Below, one piece after another: positions 24,121 to 32,845 of a DNA stretch of 64,000 nucleotides. The notes under the pieces were generated by a model. That model ran no database searches and was not told where the DNA came from. It was given only the letters and a program-made list of their open reading frames with translations. Position numbers and translations under genes: made by a program. Each line of letters opens with the position of its first letter. The stretch's first letter is position 1. Source of the stretch: Actinopolyspora lacussalsi (lineage in GTDB: Bacteria > Actinomycetota > Actinomycetes > Mycobacteriales > Pseudonocardiaceae); assembly GCA_030803735.1 (NCBI GenBank), contig JAURUC010000001.1:4464001-4528000 (forward strand). The letters are read 5' to 3'.

Positions 24121-24981
24121 ATGGTGGTTCTCGTGACTGACGAATCCGGATCGGGCACATTGTTGCTGGCGGCCACCCCACTCGGCGACGCGCGCGACGC
24201 CTCGCCGAGGCTGACCGAGGCGTTGGCCACGGCCGACGTCGTCGCCGCCGAGGACACCAGGCGGGTCCGTGCGCTGGCCGGTTCGCTGCGAGTGGCTCCA
24301 TCCGGGCGGGTGCTGAGCTATTACGACGCGGTGGAGGAGAGCAGGCAGTCCACGCTGCTGGAGGCGCTGCGCGGTGGTTCGACCGTGTTGTTGGTCACCG
24401 ACGCGGGGATGCCCAGCGTCTCCGATCCCGGTTACCGCCTGGTCGCGGCGTGCGCGTCGGAGGGCCTGCCCGTGACCTGTCTGCCCGGCCCCAGCGCGGT
24501 GACCACCGCGTTGGCGCTGTCCGGGCTCCCCAGCGACCGGTTCTGCTTCGAGGGATTCCCACCGCGCAAGTCCGGGCCGCGCAGACGCTGGCTGGCCGGT
24601 CTGGTGGCCGAGCAGCGCACCGCCGTGTTCTTCGAGGCACCGCATCGCATAGCCGACACGCTCGACGACGCGGTGACCGTGCTCGGCTCACGGCGACGTG
24701 CCGCGGTGTGCCGGGAGCTGACCAAGACCTACGAACAGGTTCGTCGTGGTGAGCTGGGCGAACTCGCCGAGTGGGCACGGGAGGGCGTGCGCGGCGAGAT
24801 CACCGTGGTGCTCGCCGGAGCGGAAACCGCGGCACCGGAGGACCCCGCGGAACTCGTGGCCCAGGTCGAACAGCGTGCGGCCACCGGGATGCGACTCAAG
24901 GACGCGGTGGCCGAGATAGCCGAGATGGGCGGAGTGCGCAAGAAGGACCTCTACGACGCGGTGCTGGCGGCACGCGGCTGA
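24121..24981 (+). CDS. rsmI: 16S rRNA (cytidine1402-2'-O)-methyltransferase
   Basis: The 286-residue protein belongs to the tetrapyrrole-methylase fold. It has LLAATPLGDARDASPRLTEAL, AAEDTRRVRAL, VTDAGMPSVSDPGYRLV and the GPSAVTTALALSGLPSDRF block, all diagnostic of RsmI, and a C-terminal EIAEMGGVRKKDLYDAVLA helix. It 2'-O-methylates C1402 of 16S rRNA in the decoding centre. The gene is divergent from pmt with only 11 bp between the starts, so one or both transcripts are probably leaderless or nearly so. GTG at 24133 is an alternative start. Confidence 0.95.
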   Translation: MVVLVTDESGSGTLLLAATPLGDARDASPRLTEALATADVVAAEDTRRVRALAGSLRVAPSGRVLSYYDAVEESRQSTLLEALRGGSTVLLVTDAGMPSVSDPGYRLVAACASEGLPVTCLPGPSAVTTALALSGLPSDRFCFEGFPPRKSGPRRRWLAGLVAEQRTAVFFEAPHRIADTLDDAVTVLGSRRRAAVCRELTKTYEQVRRGELGELAEWAREGVRGEITVVLAGAETAAPEDPAELVAQVEQRAATGMRLKDAVAEIAEMGGVRKKDLYDAVLAARG

Positions 24982-25032
24982 CGCGATCCCCGCCGAGGGT
25001 GAGCAGCGGACTTCCACGGACTTGCCGATACC

Positions 25033-25665
25033 GTGGCGGTCATGGATGTGCGGGTCATCGATCACCCCTTGACGCGGGCGCGACTGTCCACCATGCGTGA
25101 CGCGCGGACCGACAACGCGGCGTTCCGGGCCGCGCTGCAGGAACTCACCCTGATGCTGCTCTACGAGGCGATCAGGGACGCCGAGGTGGCCGAGGAGTCC
25201 ATCCACACCCCCGTGGCCCGCACCACCGGGTACCGGCTGGCGAACCCGCCGCTGCTGGTGCCGGTGCTGCGCGCCGGGCTCGGTATGGCCGACCAGGCCC
25301 ACCGGCTGATCCCGGAGGCGCAGATGGGATTCGTCGGCCTGGCCAGGGACGAGGAGACGCTGCGTCCCACGCCCTACATGGAGTCGCTGCCGGACGACCT
25401 CTCGCGGCGTCCGGTGATCGTGCTCGATCCGATGCTTGCCACCGGCGGGTCGATGGTCCACACGATCGGACTGCTGCATCAGCGTGGCGCGAGCGACGTC
25501 ACCGCGATCTGCACGCTGGCGGCCCCGGAAGGGATCGACCGGTTGTCGGAGTCGGGGCTTCCGATTCGCGTGGTCACGGCGAGTGTGGACGAACGACTCA
25601 ACGAGTCCGGGTTCATCGTCCCCGGGCTGGGTGATGCCGGCGATCGTGAGTACGGACCCCGGTAG
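25033..25665 (+). CDS. upp: Uracil phosphoribosyltransferase
   Basis: The 210-residue enzyme has [24 protein letters not shown] at the start, [13 protein letters not shown], the PRPP loop [14 protein letters not shown], and the uracil-binding end [15 protein letters not shown]. It converts uracil and PRPP to UMP. The GTG at 25033 is followed three codons on by ATG 25042, which may be the real start. It is monocistronic and followed after about 30 bp by a dispersed hairpin repeat that may end its transcript. Confidence 0.95.
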   Translation: MAVMDVRVIDHPLTRARLSTMRDARTDNAAFRAALQELTLMLLYEAIRDAEVAEESIHTPVARTTGYRLANPPLLVPVLRAGLGMADQAHRLIPEAQMGFVGLARDEETLRPTPYMESLPDDLSRRPVIVLDPMLATGGSMVHTIGLLHQRGASDVTAICTLAAPEGIDRLSESGLPIRVVTASVDERLNESGFIVPGLGDAGDREYGPR

Positions 25666-25695
25666 CAGAACTTCGCTGCCTCGGTTTCCGTGGTC

Positions 25696-25802
25696 GGTTG
25701 CTTGGCGGAACCTCTCGCGCGGCTCTCGCTCCGGGAGGCCCGACATCGGGTAGCGACCTACACAACGTCGGGCCTTCCTCGCGAGAGTCGCGCCAGCGAA
25801 CC
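25696..25802 (+). repeat. Dispersed hairpin repeat, full copy R1
   Basis: A 107-bp imperfect palindrome has three nested arm pairs. The outer pair is GGTTGCTTGGCG with CGCCAGCGAACC, the middle pair GGCTCTCGC with GCGAGAGTC, and the inner pair GGCCCGAC with GTCGGGCC, around a loop containing TAGCGACCTACAC. It lies 30 bp after upp. About 55 bp further a diverged TTTCGCGAGAAA-type repeat follows (25859-25880). The rest of 25666-26040 shows no gene. Confidence 0.8.
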
Positions 25803-26054
25803 CGCGGCGGTGCCGACTGCGACAGTGGCTGGGGTTCGGCCTGCGTCGAAGCGGCTCGGCGATTTCGCGAGAGATTGACGGTGCCGCGCTGTGTGTCGAG
25901 TCACCATCGTGTGCGCGGCAGTGGGAGCACCACGGCGCCCCGAGTGTGGAAGTGTCGGTCCAGTGTGGAACCAGTGCTTCGTTTCCGCTGTTGAGCGGCA
26001 TTCGCTGCTTCACGGATCCGGTTTCGTGGTCCTGCGTCCGAACGGGTGAAAGAT

Positions 26055-26088
26055 TGGTCCATACCTTGACCAAACTTGGTCTAGACCA
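26055..26088 (+). promoter_or_regulatory. DasR-type operator pair (dre) upstream of chitinase
   Basis: TGGTCTAGACCA at 26077-26088 is a perfect 12-bp palindrome, and with its flanks (CTTGGTCTAGACCACA) it matches the known DasR-responsive consensus ACTGGTCTAGACCAGT at most positions. A half-conserved copy, TGGTCCATACCT, is 22 bp upstream at 26055-26066. DasR is the GntR-type repressor of aminosugar and chitin genes in streptomycetes and relatives, relieved by glucosamine 6-phosphate. The sites lie 44-77 bp before the chitinase start. Confidence 0.85.
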
Positions 26089-26131
26089 CACGGTGTTGGG
26101 CATCCCGTACCGATCCCATCGGGAGTGAGCG

Positions 26132-27517
26132 ATGTCTCTGAGTACACGTTCGACGTGGCGATTATCAGCACTGGCAGCCGGAGCCGCGCTGTTCACGGGG
26201 CTGTTGGCCGCACCGGCCACTGCCACCGGCGTTGACGGTTCCACCGAGCAGGGCGCGGATCGCGCGGCCACCGCCGAGGCGGCTGCCCAAAGTGGATCCC
26301 GCAAGGTCGGCTACTTCACACAGTGGTCGATCTACGACCGGCAGTTCTACATCAACGATCTGGTCACCTCGGGTACCGCCGAGAAACTGACCCACATCAA
26401 TTACGCGTTCGGAAACCTGGATTCCTCCGGGCAGTGCTTCACCGGTAACCAGGCCGGTGAGGCCGACGCGTGGGCCGATTACCAGAAGCGGTTCTCGGCG
26501 GCCAACTCCGTCGACGGCGTCGCCGACACCTGGGACCAGCCGTTGGCGGGCAATCTCCACCAGCTGGCCGAGCTCAAGGAGATGTATCCCCACCTCAAGG
26601 TCTACATCTCGCTGGGCGGCTGGTCGTGGTCGGACGACTTCCACACCGCGGCCGCGACGCAGCAGTCCCGCGCGCAGCACGTGAAGTCCTGCATCGACAT
26701 GTGGTTGCGGGGCAACCTGCCGAAGCTCGGCGGTTCGCCGCAGGGCGGCGAGGGCGTCGCGGCGGGCATCTTCGACGGCGTCGACATCGATTGGGAGTGG
26801 CCCGCTTCCGAGGGCGGCCCCGGCACCATCGTGGATCCGGCCGACAAGCAGAACTACACCGCCCTGTTGCGGGAGTGGCGCAGCCAGCTCGACGGTCTGG
26901 AAGCCGAGACCGGCGAGACCTACGACCTGACCGCTTTCCTGCCCGCCTCACCCGAGAAGATCGACGCGGGCTTCGAGGTGAACAAGGTCTTCGACTCGCT
27001 GGACTTCGCCACCGTGCAGGGCTACGACCTGCACGGCGCCTACGAGGAGACCACCAACCACCAGTCCGCGCTGTACAGCCCGGCCGGTGATCCCTCCACC
27101 GAGCGGTTCAGCGTCGACAAGGCGATCGACACCTATCTTGACAGAGGGGCTCCGGCGAACGAACTGGTGCTCGGAGTCCCGTTCTACGGCCGAGGCTGGA
27201 CCGGGGTTCCGGACCAAAACAACGGCCTGTTCCAGACCTCCACCGGACCCGCTCCCGCCACTTACGAAGCGGGATACGAGGACTACAAGGTGCTCAAGGA
27301 CAAGGTCGGTCAGTACACGATCCACCGTGACGAACAGGCGGGCTTCGCGTGGCTGTTCGACGGCAACACGTTCTGGACCTTCGACGATCCCGTGGAGATC
27401 GCCAGGAAGATGGACTACGTCAACGGCAACGGTCTGGGCGGCGCCATGATCTGGTCGCTGGACGGTGACACCGCGGACGGTGAACTGATGACCGCCATCG
27501 ACGAGAACCTGAACTGA
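26132..27517 (+). CDS. Secreted GH18 chitinase
   Basis: The 461-residue protein has a Sec signal (LSALAAGAALFTGLLAAPATATG, residues 11-33, in two parts) and a single GH18 domain. The catalytic motif FDGVDIDWEWP holds Asp218, Asp220 and the acid Glu222. SLGGWSWSDDFH and the late MIWSLDGD tryptophan also fit. A chitin-insertion-like region lies near LGVPFYGRGW. There is no carbohydrate-binding module. It would cleave chitin in the medium. The DasR-type operators upstream indicate induction by N-acetylglucosamine metabolism, and a strong hairpin at 27555-27586 terminates it. The mature chain is acidic, which fits a salt-adapted host. Confidence 0.95.
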   Translation: MSLSTRSTWRLSALAAGAALFTGLLAAPATATGVDGSTEQGADRAATAEAAAQSGSRKVGYFTQWSIYDRQFYINDLVTSGTAEKLTHINYAFGNLDSSGQCFTGNQAGEADAWADYQKRFSAANSVDGVADTWDQPLAGNLHQLAELKEMYPHLKVYISLGGWSWSDDFHTAAATQQSRAQHVKSCIDMWLRGNLPKLGGSPQGGEGVAAGIFDGVDIDWEWPASEGGPGTIVDPADKQNYTALLREWRSQLDGLEAETGETYDLTAFLPASPEKIDAGFEVNKVFDSLDFATVQGYDLHGAYEETTNHQSALYSPAGDPSTERFSVDKAIDTYLDRGAPANELVLGVPFYGRGWTGVPDQNNGLFQTSTGPAPATYEAGYEDYKVLKDKVGQYTIHRDEQAGFAWLFDGNTFWTFDDPVEIARKMDYVNGNGLGGAMIWSLDGDTADGELMTAIDENLN

Positions 27518-27554
27518 TCCCTTCCCAGGCATGGGCCACGTGGCGGGCCCATGG

Positions 27555-27586
27555 TCCGCCCCGGCGATCCCCGTCGCCGGGGCGGA
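27555..27586 (+). terminator. Intrinsic-type terminator after chitinase
   Basis: Thirteen-base arms (TCCGCCCCGGCGA and its exact complement) flank a six-base loop and are followed by TTTC, 38 bp after the stop codon. Confidence 0.65.
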
Positions 27587-27600
27587 TTTCCGCGGCGCGG

Positions 27601-27618
27601 CGATTTCGCGAGAAATCG
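27601..27618 (+). repeat. TTTCGCGAGAAA palindromic repeat copy
   Basis: CGATTTCGCGAGAAATCG is identical to the copies at 6303 and 6356 and lies directly after the chitinase terminator. Confidence 0.75.
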
Positions 27619-27801
27619 ACGCCAGCCGGGGAGGCACCGCCGCCACCGCCGCGCTGGAGCGGCGAACGGCGTTGATTACCGATTGTGACCGCGTGTCCGG
27701 CCGATCATGCCGTCCGAACATCACTAACCCGGCGTACGCACGTTGTTGAGGTGGGGTTCGCACTGCCGGTGGGGTCCTTTTCCGGGGACGCATGGCAAGC
27801 T

Positions 27802-28989
27802 GTGCGTGTGGTATCACGACATAACGCTGTCCGAGGTGCTCTGCTGGCCGCGACGGTGGGCGGGACCGTGTATCGCAGCCTGCGCACCCTTCGGAAAGCG
27901 CGAGCCATTCTGCCGTTGGAGCAGCAGCCGGCGAGTACCGTGCTGCCGCCTACCGTGACCGTGGTGGTTCCCGCGCGCAACGAGGAAGACGTGCTGGACA
28001 ACTGTCTGCGCGGCATCCGCGAGCAGACCTACGGTTGCGCACGTGGCCCGGACGACGAGGAACCCGCCCTGCGGGTCGTGGTGGTGGACGACGGTTCCAC
28101 CGACGGTACCAGCGAGATCGCTGCCCGCCACGCGGCCGAGGACCCGCGAGTACGGGTCGTACGCAGCGAGGGGCCGCCGTCGGGATGGACCGGCAAGGTG
28201 CACGCGATGCACGTCGGTGTCGAGGCCGCTGGCGAGCCAGAGGCCGGTGAGTGGCTGATGTTCGTCGACGCCGACACCGTGCTCGCTCCCGAACTGCTGG
28301 CGAAGCTGCTGGCGACCGCGGAACACGCGGACGCCGATCTGGTCTCCACACCGGGTGGGCCGCCGGCCGAACACTCGGCGAGCTGGCCGATACTGATGCC
28401 CGCCGGGCTGCAGATGATCGGTGAGAACGCCGATCCGGTCGGCAAGGGAAGCAAGGCGTTCGCCATCGGCCACTGCATCCTGCTGCGTCGCTCGCACTAC
28501 GAGAAGATCGGCGGCTGGGCGGCGCTGTCCGGACGTCGCAACGAGGACATCGCCATCGCCACCACCGTACGCGATCACGGCGGGATCACCAGGGTTGTGG
28601 AAGGGCTCTCGTACGCGACCACCAGCGGTATGGACCCATTCCGGCAGGGGTGGGACTCCTTCCGCAAGAGCTTCGTGGCGGGGACCAACGGTTCGCTTCC
28701 GCTGTTGCTCGGCATCGGGTTCGGCCAGATCTCGCTGTCGCTGGCCTCTCCGGCGATCTTCGCGGCGGGAGTGCGTGGTCGGAATCCGGCGTTGATCGCG
28801 CTCGGCTCACTCGGTTGGACGGCACAGAGCGCGACGCACGCCCGCACCGCGCGCGTCATGCACGCGGGACCCTGGTTGGCACCGGCCGCACCGTTCACCA
28901 ACGCGGTCTTCGGCTGCATCATGCTGCACGGTGCGCTGGAGGTGGCGCGGGGAGTGACCAGCTGGAAGGGACGCGCCGCGAAGTTCTGA
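27802..28989 (+). CDS. Membrane-associated family 2 glycosyltransferase
   Basis: The 395-residue protein carries a GT-A domain with VTVVVPARNEEDVLDNCLRGI in two strands, VVDDGSTDGTSEI, the metal-binding VDADT, and the acceptor-side RRNEDIAIATTVRDHGG. Three or four hydrophobic segments follow (LPLLLGIGFGQISLSLASPA, FTNAVFGCIMLHGALEVA). It resembles transferases acting on polyprenol or terpenoid/hopanoid lipids (CrtQ/HpnB-like), but the acceptor is not shown. Several in-frame GTGs are possible starts; 27802 is chosen because the helix LLAATVGGTVYRSL then follows near the N-terminus. It is apparently monocistronic. Confidence 0.85.
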   Translation: MRVVSRHNAVRGALLAATVGGTVYRSLRTLRKARAILPLEQQPASTVLPPTVTVVVPARNEEDVLDNCLRGIREQTYGCARGPDDEEPALRVVVVDDGSTDGTSEIAARHAAEDPRVRVVRSEGPPSGWTGKVHAMHVGVEAAGEPEAGEWLMFVDADTVLAPELLAKLLATAEHADADLVSTPGGPPAEHSASWPILMPAGLQMIGENADPVGKGSKAFAIGHCILLRRSHYEKIGGWAALSGRRNEDIAIATTVRDHGGITRVVEGLSYATTSGMDPFRQGWDSFRKSFVAGTNGSLPLLLGIGFGQISLSLASPAIFAAGVRGRNPALIALGSLGWTAQSATHARTARVMHAGPWLAPAAPFTNAVFGCIMLHGALEVARGVTSWKGRAAKF

Positions 28990-29344
28990 AGCGGGGCATC
29001 GTCCCTGGTCGATCTCGTGTGGTGTGTAACGTCGCCGTTGATCGAATACACGAGAGCCTCACGGCGGATTGTCGCGAGATCGCGGTCCGCTGCCCGAACG
29101 TACGGCAGACGCGCCCCGTGTTGAACACGTTTTGAATTTTTCCGCGTACATTTCGTGATCGCGCTCCTTTTTCGGTTCGTCGCTGGGGAATGCTTCGGCT
29201 GATGACGCCGGGGAGCGGTGACCAACTTTCCATGTCGCTTCGACGCTCCCGACTTCCGGACCCGCGGGATGCGGCGAACGGGCCAGTCGAGTCCGTCGAA
29301 ATTTCCTGTTATCGGATCAGGGCGAATACCGGAAGATTTGGATA
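28990..29344. other. Gene-free stretch with a locally AT-rich patch
   Basis: No credible gene is seen. The patch around 29125-29175 is clearly richer in A and T than its surroundings and could hold the promoter for the unknown gene that follows. Confidence 0.35.
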
Positions 29345-29977
29345 GTGTCCGGTGTGGAATCCACGTCGGCAAGAACGGATTCCGTGACGGTTCTGAATGC
29401 CAATCCGGACTTCTTCTGCCACAGCATCGCCTCGAACAGGCTCGAACCCAAGCTCCTACTGGAGGGATCGAGCGGATGCTGGTGGGGCGAGAAACACCAC
29501 TACACCTGCTGCGGACTGAACGGCTCGTTCATAAAGTCCCGCGGCAAGACATCGGAGTGCTGCTACGAGGAAATGGTCGATGTCGCCTACCTGTTCGATA
29601 CGATTCCGACCGAAATAGTCGGAACGCCGGAGCGGAAACTGCCGCACGCGGTGGAGGAGTGGTCGACGACCCACTCGCGCAGCTGGCTCAAGTACGCGGT
29701 CACCGGCGACGAGACCGTGATTCTCGGTGCCAGACCGGCTTTTCCCGACACCGAGCTGGTGCTCGCGGATCCGTTCGAAACGGAGCTATTCCGCGTACTC
29801 GACCAGCCACGTTCGACTCGATACCTGAGGCGTAGCTTCGTAGACGAGACTGACCACCAAGCTCGACGAGTGGGCCGATTCCTGGTTCCCGTGCGAGTGC
29901 GTCCAGCGGGAAGGGCCGGGTTTTCTCCAGATCCGGGACAGGAGGGGATCGGCTGTGGAATGCTACACGGTGAGTGA
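29345..29977 (+). CDS. Unknown Cys-rich protein, probably frameshifted near its 3' end
   Basis: The frame gives 210 residues from GTG 29345. Up to about residue 167 the sequence is protein-like, with the distinctive CWWGEKHHYTCCGLNGSF and ECCYEEMVDVAYLFDTIP, and DTELVLADPFETELFRVLD. After about 29850 it becomes arginine-rich and shadow-like. The next forward frame instead becomes protein-like there (TKLDEWADSWFPCECVQREG). This indicates a single-base frameshift, real or a sequencing error, at about 29840-29860. The four to six cysteines in the first third suggest metal binding. I do not recognise the family. Confidence 0.55.
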   Translation: MSGVESTSARTDSVTVLNANPDFFCHSIASNRLEPKLLLEGSSGCWWGEKHHYTCCGLNGSFIKSRGKTSECCYEEMVDVAYLFDTIPTEIVGTPERKLPHAVEEWSTTHSRSWLKYAVTGDETVILGARPAFPDTELVLADPFETELFRVLDQPRSTRYLRRSFVDETDHQARRVGRFLVPVRVRPAGRAGFSPDPGQEGIGCGMLHGE

Positions 29978-30377
29978 TCCGGAACTCGTTCGCGCGGCCC
30001 GTTCGCTGGCAGGTGGAACGACGCCCGACGGGATCGATTCCGGTACGAGGGAACGGTTCGCGGACAGTGGCCTCCTCGTGCGGTTGGGGTCTCTGAAGTG
30101 GTGGGCTCCCGCGAGGATTCAGCTGCGGGACTCTCTTCGGTTCGGGTTGTCCCCGCTCGTGTCGTCCCCCACGGAGACCTCGGGCACGGCGGCACTGACT
30201 CACTCCATCAGGTTCGCCGCCACGGTGGCGCCGAGCTCCCAGCACGCGTCCAAGCCCGTCGAGTCGGGTTGTCCGGTGAGATCCACCGGTTCGGCGACCT
30301 GCTGCCATCCCAGTCCGGTGGTTATGGAACGAGCGGCCCGGAGCGCGCCCTCGGTGCCCTCGTTGCCGTGCACGTAG
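29844..30377 (+). pseudogene. Frameshifted continuation of the unknown gene at 29345
   Basis: After a TAG at 29841 this frame reads LTTKLDEWADSWFPCECVQR, then GFLQIRDRRGSAVECYTVSD, LVRAARSLAGG and ERFADSGLLVRLG. It looks like the natural C-terminal half of the preceding protein. It lacks a plausible own start before GTG 29955, and beyond about 30200 it is merely antisense to the flavodoxin-like gene, so its original end is probably lost. I treat it as the second half of one broken gene. Confidence 0.45.
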
Positions 30378-30652
30378 ATGCCGAACGGCCTGCCCCCGGT
30401 GGCGTCCAGACACGGGTAGTAGATCTGGTCGAAGAAGTGCTTGAGCGCGCCCGACATGTAGCCGAGGTTGGCCGGGGTGCCCAGCAGGTACCCGTCGGCC
30501 GCCAGCACGTCGGCGGCAGTGGCGGACAGCGCGGCCCTGCGCACCACCTCGACACCCTCGATCTCGTCGGTGGTCGCCCCCTCGACGACCTTCTCGAACA
30601 TCGCCTGCATCCCCGGTGAAGGGGTGTGGTGCACGATCAGCAGTCGGGCCAT
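30200..30652 (-). CDS. Flavodoxin-like NAD(P)H-dependent FMN reductase family protein
   Basis: The 150-residue protein has the flavodoxin fold: LLIVHHTPSPGMQAMFEKVVEGA in place of the phosphate loop, then ADGYLLGTPANLGYMSGALKHFFDQIYYPC, the FMN-binding and dimer segment typical of WrbA-like reductases, and PFGIYVHGNEGTEGAL. It likely binds FMN and reduces quinones or similar acceptors. It converges on, and overlaps, the broken gene on the plus strand. Single gene. Confidence 0.87.
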   Translation of the reverse strand: MARLLIVHHTPSPGMQAMFEKVVEGATTDEIEGVEVVRRAALSATAADVLAADGYLLGTPANLGYMSGALKHFFDQIYYPCLDATGGRPFGIYVHGNEGTEGALRAARSITTGLGWQQVAEPVDLTGQPDSTGLDACWELGATVAANLME

Positions 30653-30733
30653 GCCGTCAGTCTAGGAGTCCGGTGTCTCCCCGAGGGCGAGGCGGCTGGG
30701 GCGGGGTTTTCCCGGCGGCGGGAACGCCGGTAC

Positions 30734-31120
30734 TCAGCAGCGGTTCTCCCACCAGTTCCCGTTGGTCCACGTGGGGACCGGGACTGTTTTGGCGATGTAG
30801 AGCTCGTCCAGCGGTGCGACGTGGGAGCGAAGCTCCCTGGCGAGATGCCTCGGCAGGGCTCGGAGCGCGCGTTCCAGCGTGTCCCTTTCGAACGGGGCGA
30901 TGAACTCGGTGAGGTCGTTGTGCTCGCCCTGAAGTTTCGCGGTGGGGGCATGACAAGCCCACTTCCACTGCCTGAGCGCTACGCCCACGCTCGCCGCGTC
31001 GAGATCTTCGCGGTCCAGCCGGTCCAGGGCGTGTGCCACGCGGCGTGACACACCGGGAATCTCGCTCGTCGGACTCGTCCGTGGTGCGCGCCGAACGCGC
31101 GCGGGCCGGTTACGCGGCAT
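30734..31120 (-). CDS. Conserved-looking hypothetical protein
   Basis: A 128-residue basic protein starts at ATG 31120 behind GAAGGG. The core RRVAHALDRLDREDLDAASVGVALRQWKWACH and LTEFIAPFERDTLERALRALPRHLARELRSHVAPLDE is helical and amphipathic. It ends in aromatic TWTNGNWWENRC. Normal codon use supports translation. I do not recognise a domain; helical bundles of this size are often DNA- or protein-binding. Confidence 0.6.
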   Translation of the reverse strand: MPRNRPARVRRAPRTSPTSEIPGVSRRVAHALDRLDREDLDAASVGVALRQWKWACHAPTAKLQGEHNDLTEFIAPFERDTLERALRALPRHLARELRSHVAPLDELYIAKTVPVPTWTNGNWWENRC

Positions 31121-31298
31121 CTTCCCTTCGGGAAGGGATCATCTCGGTAGCCATGTCCCGAACGTACCCTGCTCGTGCCCGTTCTTCGAATGCTTTTTCT
31201 CCGTAGCACGGCGTGGTGGCCGCATCACCGGAGATTTCGGGTGCGGAGTTCGCCGATCCCGGCCAATCGCGCCGCGGTGTTTGCCATGATCGGGAACC

Positions 31299-32261
31299 GT
31301 GGCACGTTCCCAGCCAACCCCGGAAGTTCCCCGGGTGCTCAGCAACAGGGCGATCACGATCGGCGCCGTCGTGGTCGTCGGGATCACGCTGCTCTCGACG
31401 ACCCTGCTGGTGGTCGTGCTGCGGGACGCGCCGCCCAAGGTGATCCTGGAAGCCGTGCGCACCTCCGCGAGCATCGGAGTGGGCACGGGCGGCGCCGCCG
31501 CTCTCTGGTTGGCGGCCCGGCGGCAGCGCAGCACCGAGGTCAGCATTCTGCGACGGGATCACGATGCCACCGAGACCCGGGTCACCGAACTCTACGGCAG
31601 GGCCGCCGAGCAGCTCAGCACCGACAAGGCCCCGGTCCGGCTGGCCGGGATCTTCGCCCTGGAACGGCTGGGCCAGACCTACCCGACGCACCGGCAGACG
31701 ATCGTCGATCTCATCTGCGCCTATCTGCGGATGTCCCCGGAGGCACCGGACGAACAGCCGAGTCCCGAGCACGGCGGCCCCCAGGAGTTCGAGGTGCGGC
31801 AGGCCGCGCAGCAGGTGCTGGTCACCCACCTGCGGCTGGACGAGGAACCGGCGGAGGACTCGCTGTTCTGGCCGGACATAGCGCTGAACCTGTCCGGAGC
31901 CGTACTGCACACCTTCACGTTCTCCCGATGCCGCGTGCGTTCGGCCACCTTCGCCGATGCCAGTTTCCACGGTCCGGCCGTGTTCCGGGGGACGCTGTTC
32001 GAGCGGCAAGCCGATTTCCGAGGAGTGCGATTCAGCGGCCTCGGGGATTTCCGCCGCGTCGGCTTCGAGGGCGAGGGCGTGACATTCCGAGGCGCGACCT
32101 TCGCGGGAGAGGTGGACTTCGGCACGCACACCACTGCCGCACTCACCGGGGCGATGACCCGGTTGGACGACGACACGCGCCGGAAATGGCCCGCCGACTG
32201 GACCGAACGACCGTTGCCCGACGAGCCGGGTTGGGCCGAGCTCGTGGCGCGGCGGGGCTGA
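31299..32261 (+). CDS. Membrane-anchored pentapeptide-repeat protein
   Basis: The 320-residue protein has an N-terminal span ITIGAVVVVGITLLSTTLLV (19-38) and a second weak span (SIGVGTGGAAALWLAA). A helical linker with HDATETRVTELYGRAAEQL follows, and from about residue 200 a right-handed pentapeptide helix with A/F at every fifth place: SATFADASFHGPAVFRGTLF, QADFRGVRFSGLGDFRRVGF and VTFRGATFAGEVDF. In actinomycetes such proteins with a shared ERLGQ segment (here LAGIFALERLGQ) are common and unassigned. It may act as a scaffold or DNA mimic at the membrane. GTG start. Confidence 0.88.
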   Translation: MARSQPTPEVPRVLSNRAITIGAVVVVGITLLSTTLLVVVLRDAPPKVILEAVRTSASIGVGTGGAAALWLAARRQRSTEVSILRRDHDATETRVTELYGRAAEQLSTDKAPVRLAGIFALERLGQTYPTHRQTIVDLICAYLRMSPEAPDEQPSPEHGGPQEFEVRQAAQQVLVTHLRLDEEPAEDSLFWPDIALNLSGAVLHTFTFSRCRVRSATFADASFHGPAVFRGTLFERQADFRGVRFSGLGDFRRVGFEGEGVTFRGATFAGEVDFGTHTTAALTGAMTRLDDDTRRKWPADWTERPLPDEPGWAELVARRG

Positions 32262-32845
32262 ATCCCGCGAAACCGAGCTCGTGGGGGATCGTCGCCCATC
32301 CCGATCGGAAGATCCGAACGGAAGAATCGACCGGAGATTTCCGACACGATGGAACCGAACGCGCTCGTGCTGCGTCAGATCCATGATGCTCCGGACAGGA
32401 ACGGAGCCATCCGGTTCGACACCGGTCGAATCGAGGGAACGTTCGGCATGGGAGTCAGGGAAGTGACCTATTCGCTCCGATCCGGCAATGAGGCGGATGC
32501 CGCGAAACCCGCTGTGCGTAGAACAGCGTGGCGACGTTCCGGCTCCGTCGCGGTCGGGCGGTCGGAAGGCGTGGCTTGGGGGTCACGCCACGCGGCTTGG
32601 CGGTCGCGTGCCGCCGCCGTGACGGTCCCGCGGAACCGTGTCGCCCACGGTCTTCGTACGGTACGGCCTACTCGTGTGCGCTTCGGTCGGTACGTGAGCC
32701 TACCGGTGGACACCACCGCACGGCTTGGTGGTCGCGCGGGTCCCTCGTAGGCGATCGCGCTTTTCGATACCGGCACACGAGTCGGGTCGTTTTACCGCTT
32801 CCTACCGAGGGGAGCAGCGGTTCCCGAACGGTCGGGCCCGCGTTC
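32262..32845. other. 584-bp gene-free stretch
   Basis: Short frames here have no protein-like character. Visible structure is limited to a small dyad GCGTGGC / GCCACGC at about 32569-32592 and repeated GGCTTGG-like words. It separates the pentapeptide-repeat gene from the convergent phosphohexomutase. Confidence 0.4.

Noticed and set aside
24688..26304. A 538-codon minus-strand frame across rsmI, upp and the repeat R1
   Set aside because: It covers two certain genes and an intergenic repeat; no domain is visible.
32349..32750. A 133-codon plus-strand ORF in the gene-free stretch
   Set aside because: Repetitive low-complexity translation, no ribosome-binding site and no domain.
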